Part shown: positions 59,445-64,000 of the stretch, piece by piece
Numbering within the stretch: position 1 is the first letter of the stretch
Layout of the letters: each line of letters begins with the position of its first letter
Assembly: GCA_030490835.1 (NCBI GenBank)
Contig: CM059972.1
Coordinates: 54,355,563-54,419,562, forward strand
Direction: 5' to 3'
From: Annona cherimola
Lineage: Eukaryota > Streptophyta > Magnoliopsida > Magnoliales > Annonaceae
DNA: 64,000 bases
Translations under genes and position numbers: made by a program
Notes under the pieces: generated by a model
Seen by the model: the letters and a program-made list of their open reading frames with translations, nothing else
Told to the model about the DNA's origin: nothing
The model's database searches: none

Positions 59445-61247
59445 TTATCTTCTTGGTACCCATTTTATGGGTCCATTTGGGTTAGTAATATAGATCAATC
59501 TTTGTTGTTCTAACTTTGAAAGCCCAAATCTTGTGTTTCTTGGAACCCAAACTAATTTTGCACCATGGTCATATAATTTCTTAAAATTACACTTGTAAGT
59601 TTTGTGACCCATTTTATTGCAGAAATTACAAGCCATAGGTAATCTTGGAGTAGGCCTCCAAGTATGCAATGGTTCCATTATTGGTCTTCTAGTCCACTTA
59701 AAATTTTTCTTTTGTGGCTTGTATATAGATGCATTTTTAGTTTGATGTTTCTCAAATATTTGTACATTTGATTTGCTACTTTCTCCTTGCTCAAATGTAT
59801 GATACCCAAGACCTCTTTTATGTGTTTGGGAGGTCATATTCAAAAACATTTTGACGCTTTCTCCTGGATTAGAGAACTTGGCTAATGATTCATTTAATGA
59901 TTTGTTCTCCTTTTTTAGCAAATCATTTTCATCTTTCAATTTGTCTAATATTTCTGCAAGTTTACCATTTACAATTATTGTTGCATCACATTGTCTTTTT
60001 TTAATTGTAAACTTGCTTCCTAATTTCTTCATTTCTTCATATAATGAATCATATGCAGTTTGTAGCTCATCTAATTCAGTACATTTGAGGCATTCTTGAA
60101 AGGAAGTAAAACTTGATTTAGAATGGGAGAGTTTGGAACTTACCTCTTCATCGCTTGTGCATTTTGTTGAGGTAATTCGTTTTTCTTGTTCGATTTGTGC
60201 CATGCAGCAAATTCTCGCACATTCTTCCGCCTCGTTTTCGTCGGTTGAGGAGTTACTCGTTGTAGTTTCCTCATCATTTACGTACATGCCTCTACCTTTG
60301 TATTTTTGGAATCTTTTGTTGTCCCCTCGATCCTTTCTTTGTTCTTTTGCCTTGCTCTCTTCGGGAGTTGGACATTGAGCTTGCATATGTCCCGAACCGC
60401 CGCATCGGTAACATTTGGTTGATTCTTTCTTCTTCTCTTTGGGAGTTTTTTCTTTGAAACCTCTGAAATTTTTGCCTTTTCTCACAAATTTTCTGAAACG
60501 TTTTGTGAGTAGGGCAATCTCGTCGTCGTTTTGAGAAGAGGAGGTATCGTTAGTGTCTTGTGCGGCTTTTAAGGCGATTGCTCTTTTGCCCCTATGTTGA
60601 TCTTCATTTCTTCTCTTAATTAGCTCATGTGACATGAGTGAGCTAATTAAGTCTTCAAGCTTTAAAGTGTTTAGGTCTTTGGCTTCTTCTATTGCAGTGA
60701 TCTTTGGAGTCCATGATTCCGGTAGAGCTCTTAAGATCTTCATAACCTGCTCAGATTCAGAAATAGCCTTTCCAAGACCTTTTAAAGCATTAGTGATTTT
60801 TGAGAATCTAGCGAACATTTCAGAAATATTTTCTGTTTCTAGCATTCTAAAATTCTCTAGTTCTCCGATCAAAATATTTCTTCTCGTCCCTTGGACTTGA
60901 GAAGTTCCTTCATAGATAGAGGTTAGCGTATCCCATATTTCTTTGGCGGTCAAGCAAGAGGATACTCTATCATATTCAGAAGCATTAAGAGCACAAAATA
61001 AAGAGTTCATAGCTTTGGCGTTGCTCTTCACTATTCTTACTTCCTCATCGGTCCATTTGGAAGCTCGTTCATCGGTAGGCAATATTACTCCATCTTGGAT
61101 AGCAATCCAAGAATCCATATCGGTAGCCATGATGAGTTGCTTCATACGAAGCTTCCAATATCCAAAATTGTTCCCATCAAACAACGGTGGCCTTGTAAAG
61201 GATTGGCCTTCAGCAAATGCGGGAACGGAAGTAGATTGGGATGCCAT
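59445..61247 (-). CDS. copia gag (intact)
   Basis: 600 codons, starting MASQSTSVPAFAEGQS. Residues about 17-55 (RPPLFDGNNFGYWKLRMKQ) are the DUF4219-type start and about 60-210 the UBN2/retrotran_gag_2 capsid. Zinc knuckle C279-C282-H287-C292 (CX2CX4HX4C), a probable coiled coil at about 390-455, and a second knuckle C540-C543-H548-C553 near the end. Two knuckles so far apart are typical of SIRE-like gag. The ATG lies 32 bp from the PBS, and no other in-frame ATG precedes it. It forms the particle that packages element RNA. No break seen. Confidence 0.93.
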   Translation of the reverse strand: MASQSTSVPAFAEGQSFTRPPLFDGNNFGYWKLRMKQLIMATDMDSWIAIQDGVILPTDERASKWTDEEVRIVKSNAKAMNSLFCALNASEYDRVSSCLTAKEIWDTLTSIYEGTSQVQGTRRNILIGELENFRMLETENISEMFARFSKITNALKGLGKAISESEQVMKILRALPESWTPKITAIEEAKDLNTLKLEDLISSLMSHELIKRRNEDQHRGKRAIALKAAQDTNDTSSSQNDDEIALLTKRFRKFVRKGKNFRGFKEKTPKEKKKESTKCYRCGGSGHMQAQCPTPEESKAKEQRKDRGDNKRFQKYKGRGMYVNDEETTTSNSSTDENEAEECARICCMAQIEQEKRITSTKCTSDEEVSSKLSHSKSSFTSFQECLKCTELDELQTAYDSLYEEMKKLGSKFTIKKRQCDATIIVNGKLAEILDKLKDENDLLKKENKSLNESLAKFSNPGESVKMFLNMTSQTHKRGLGYHTFEQGESSKSNVQIFEKHQTKNASIYKPQKKNFKWTRRPIMEPLHTWRPTPRLPMACNFCNKMGHKTYKCNFKKLYDHGAKLVWVPRNTRFGLSKLEQQRLIYITNPNGPIKWVPRR

Positions 61248-61278
61248 TTCAATAAGATCTCTTTGGTAAACTCAAAGA

Positions 61279-61293
61279 CCTGCTTTGATACCA
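61279..61293 (-). other. copia primer-binding site
   Basis: Minus strand TGGTATCAAAGCAGG, two bases inside the 5' LTR. Initiator tRNA-Met type with one mismatch. Confidence 0.88.
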
Positions 61294-61593
61294 CTTGTTG
61301 GTCCCGAGTTAGTGGCAAAACCCAAGAGGGGAGGGGTGAATTGGGTTCTTTAAAAAATCTTTGGTAAATAAAGACTTAACCCCTTGAATAATTAATCCCC
61401 TTTTGAAAAGAGCTAGAGAGCAATGAAGATAAAACAGTAAAAAGAAATATAACACAAGGTTTATAGTGGTTCGGGCAAACCTTCCCTACTCCACTCTTCC
61501 AAGCTCACACTCCGTTGTGACTTGGGTTCCACTATGTATTCCAAGAATACACTTAGAGTCACCGCTCTCTTCTAGATTCAAAGCTCTAGGGGG

Positions 61594-61746
61594 CATACAC
61601 AACTAGAGCCACTTGCTCTCTTCTAGATTCAAAGCTCTAGGGGGCATACACAACTAGAGCCACTTGCTCTCTTCTAGATTCAAAGCTCTAGGGGGCATAC
61701 ACAACTAGAGCCACTTGCTCTCTTCTAGATTCAAAGCTCTAGGGGG
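61594..61746. repeat. 51-bp tandem repeat, three units
   Basis: Units 61594-61644, 61645-61695 and 61696-61746. One more than in the other LTR, fully accounting for the 51-bp length difference. Confidence 0.93.
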
Positions 61747-62187
61747 CATATACAATCACTTGCACAAGTAGGTGATGAGTCTCACTCCAATCACACCCTA
61801 CTTTGCATACACTTGATCTTAGCTACCCAAGCTAAATCAAGATTTATACAACCAAATAAAGAAATGAATAAAAACTACACTTTACAGATTTGTGTAGGCA
61901 GTTTTGAGCTTTGAGGAAGAAATCAAAGACAGCTGGGATGATGATCGTTGAAGCAACTTGCAGTTTGAAGCTCTTTCTTCCTTTGAAACACTCAAATATG
62001 GAGAAAAGGGATTTGAAAGTCTTTCTTGCACTTCTTTTCTCTCTATGATCCTTAGAGTAGTGTCACTTGCACTTTCTCACGTTCATTTGAATGTCCTTTT
62101 ATAGATTGAGGAAAATATGAACGTTGTAGAAGTGGTTGGCGTGCAATAAATGAACTCTAACGGTCAAAAATTTGACCGTTATACTCC

Positions 62188-62965
62188 AAGTCGAAGATGA
62201 AGTCGACTTGGCCTGCGACTTGGCTTCCAAGTCGTACATGGAGTCGACTTGACCTGCGACTTGGGTTCTTCAGAAACTCAAGTCTGAGACTTGGGTCGAC
62301 TTGGCTTTCAGTCTTTAACTCAAGTCGATCCTGAAGTCGACTTGGGTTGCGACTTGGCTTGGTCTATTGCAAACATGCCTTGTTCTTCTTGAAATGTCTT
62401 GAATCTTGCAAACCATTTGAAAGCTTTGAGTCCTTGCACAATATATGTATGTTCCTTTCTTTGCTTTGGACTCACTTGGTCTTCATGACTTGGATTTTAC
62501 TCCATTTGGAAGCTAGCTCGAAGATTTGCTTTGAGCTTGATAGACTTGATTTGAATGTAGAACATGATTCTTAACTTTGAAATTGACTCATTTGTTTTTC
62601 ATCTTGATTCCTTGGACTTGAGTGATAAATCCTCTTGAATATCTTGAAAACTGCATCTTTGAAAGTTTCAACATCTCAAGTCGTGGATGGAGTCGACCTG
62701 GCCTGCGACTTCACCCAAGTCGCACCTGGAGTCGACTTCGTTTGCGACTTCGTTATGTTCGTTTCCACTTTTCAGCTCTGGATACTCCAAGTCGATGCTG
62801 GAGTCGACTTCGTCTGCGACTTGGCTTCCCAAGTCGCAAGTGGAGTCGACTTGACCTGCGACTTCACCTGTCGCCTTTTGGGATTCATTCTCAAGTCGAT
62901 ATTTGAGTCGACTTTGGGATCGACTTCACCCAAGTCGAAGTCCAAGTCGACTTGGAGATCGACTA
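62188..62965. repeat. 34-bp compound-palindrome units, 5' LTR
   Basis: Same series as 52975-53752, in two clusters (about 62188-62355 and 62678-62965). Here they lie upstream of the TATA box that would drive the element. Confidence 0.88.
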
Positions 62966-63098
62966 GACCTCTTTGCTTTCCTTAAACATTTGTCAAACAT
63001 GTTAGTACTCTTTATATACTCAAATAAGTTCTTGTTAATCATCAAAACTCAGACTTTGGTCAATTTAGATTATTTTGAACATTGTTTCCAACAACTGT

Positions 63099-64000
63099 TT
63101 GATGTAAATATTGAAAATAATTTAGAAGTATTTAAGGATGGTCATTCCTTAGTTGAATTGTGTTGAAATGATGCTTTTACTTCAATATAATATTACGAAA
63201 CTTCCTTTGACAAATGCTACGAAAAATGTTGTGAATTCTAAGTTTATGAGTGAAAAATCATGCTAGCATGTTAAAGATAAATTTATAAAAAGTTCATGTG
63301 CACAAGGTACTAGGCCCACTTGAAAGGTATAAGCAGACCGTTTGTACCCCTTTAGTGTGGTCAAGTCGCTAAAATAAGCCCAAGGCCGGCGGCGCCCTCT
63401 CTGAAATGGGAGATGACGAGGACGGATGGTCGCTTGGCTAGCTTCCATCCTAAGAGAAATAAGTGGAATATGTTCATGGTTTTTACAATACATTATGCAC
63501 ATCGTACTCGTGATGGGTACAGGATTCATGTTTTTCAAGATATACCTTTTTAAAAGGTATAAGTTGCTTTCCAAGATGATTTTAAATGAAAAATGTTGCC
63601 TGAAATGATTTGCCTGTGAAATATAAATAGCTTGCTTATTGAGTTTCGACTTACGATTTTGTTTTCCAAACCCAAAGACCAGTGAAAGAAAGGATATGGC
63701 GAAGGAGCAAGTGCAAGCTTGATAAAGCAATGGAAAAATTTAGAACTCTTATGTTATGAGAAAAACTCATGTTGAATAGATGTAACTATTTGAATGTCTT
63801 ATGTTGATGACTATGGTTAATACATGCAGTGACATCTGATTTATGTAAATGATGAAATGTTTTTTATCATCATGCTTTGTTATGTGATGATTGGTTGGAA
63901 ATGACCTAGTTATGCTTAAATGAAAATATGGGGGATTAAACTCTTATGAAAATATATTTAATTAGACAAATATCCTTTAAAACCCGCCGTGTGACAGGGC
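63099..64000 (+). mobile_element. gypsy LTR (+), second part, cut by window end
   Basis: Continuation of the LTR from 52133. GC block about 63300-63450, hairpin 63640-63653 (UUCG-type loop), acceptor-like CCAG at about 63682. At the window end it has reached AACCCGCCGTGTGACAGGGC, about 85-100 bp short of the expected LTR terminus. Confidence 0.85.

Larger units (their letters stand above)
52134..63093 (-). mobile_element. complete Ty1/copia element, SIRE type
   Basis: A 10,960-bp element flanked by the perfect duplication actgt (52129-52133 and 63094-63098). LTRs are 52134-53880 and 61296-63093; PBS 61279-61293; PPT 53881-53894. Order on the minus strand: gag, protease, integrase, reverse transcriptase/RNase H, extra ORF. 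Integrase before RT defines copia; the extra ORF after pol and long leader regions point to the SIRE (Maximus) lineage. Pol has two nonsense codons and a frameshift, so this copy could move only with proteins from another copy. It sits inside a + strand gypsy LTR. Confidence 0.96.
61296..63093 (-). mobile_element. copia 5' LTR
   Basis: 1,798 bp. Three 51-bp units (61594-61746), TATA at 62095-62104, W-box pair near 62160 and palindromic units from about 62188 to 62965. Otherwise nearly identical to 52134-53880. Confidence 0.96.

Noticed and set aside
59408..59460. A 37-nt GT...AG intron-like segment joining gag and pol frames
   Set aside because: It would restore the frame, but 37 nt is shorter than known plant introns. 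An indel or frameshift is simpler.

Overview
This window reads as repeat-rich plant (angiosperm) nuclear DNA. Everything I can identify is LTR-retrotransposon sequence: Ty3/gypsy elements of the Tekay/Del type, a Ty1/copia element of the SIRE type, and solo LTRs or decayed pieces of both. I see no intact host gene, no tRNA or rRNA gene and no CRISPR array. Species cannot be fixed from the sequence. The evidence for plant origin is the protein families, the initiator-Met-tRNA primer-binding sites and the plant-style promoter motifs. Layout, left to right: 1-1216 is a + strand copia pol relic. 1876-10352 is a minus-strand gypsy LTR, split by a copia solo LTR (4080-5765, duplicated target caact) and by gypsy solo LTR A (6179-8653, duplicated target atatc). 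10377-17286 is a + strand gypsy LTR carrying solo LTR B (10389-11888, duplicated target ccctg) and a minus LTR piece (12934-14640). 17739-44213 is one minus-strand Tekay-like element: 3' LTR, broken pol, broken gag, leader and PBS. Its gag is split by a complete nested element at 25356-42146 (duplicated target aaact). That nested element has about 5.8 kb LTRs and almost no coding capacity, like a LARD, and itself holds a further solo LTR (31613-34161, duplicated target gctat). 44214-49112 is the remains of a + strand gypsy element (LTR, PBS, gag relic, start of the second LTR). 49522 onward is another + strand gypsy LTR, interrupted at 52134-63093 by a complete copia element (duplicated target actgt) and still running at the window end. 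The copia element is the youngest complete insertion: its LTRs differ at about 6 positions plus one 51-bp repeat unit, yet pol carries two nonsense codons and a frameshift. After pol it has an extra, intact 527-codon ORF of the SIRE env-like/plant-transposon type. The most interesting observations are structural. (1) The expanded gypsy LTRs hold a chain of small hairpins, about 49 bp apart, with paired base changes. (2) Diverged gypsy LTRs keep the same putative two-intron leader: TATA, donor, a 28-44 nt purine-rich exon, donor, then a hairpin just before an acceptor. (3) The copia U3 is built from 34-bp compound palindromes. (4) The solo LTR at 31613-34161 has a USE plus TATA promoter with Pol II snRNA-gene spacing. 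All coordinates were read by eye; no alignment, folding or database search was run.
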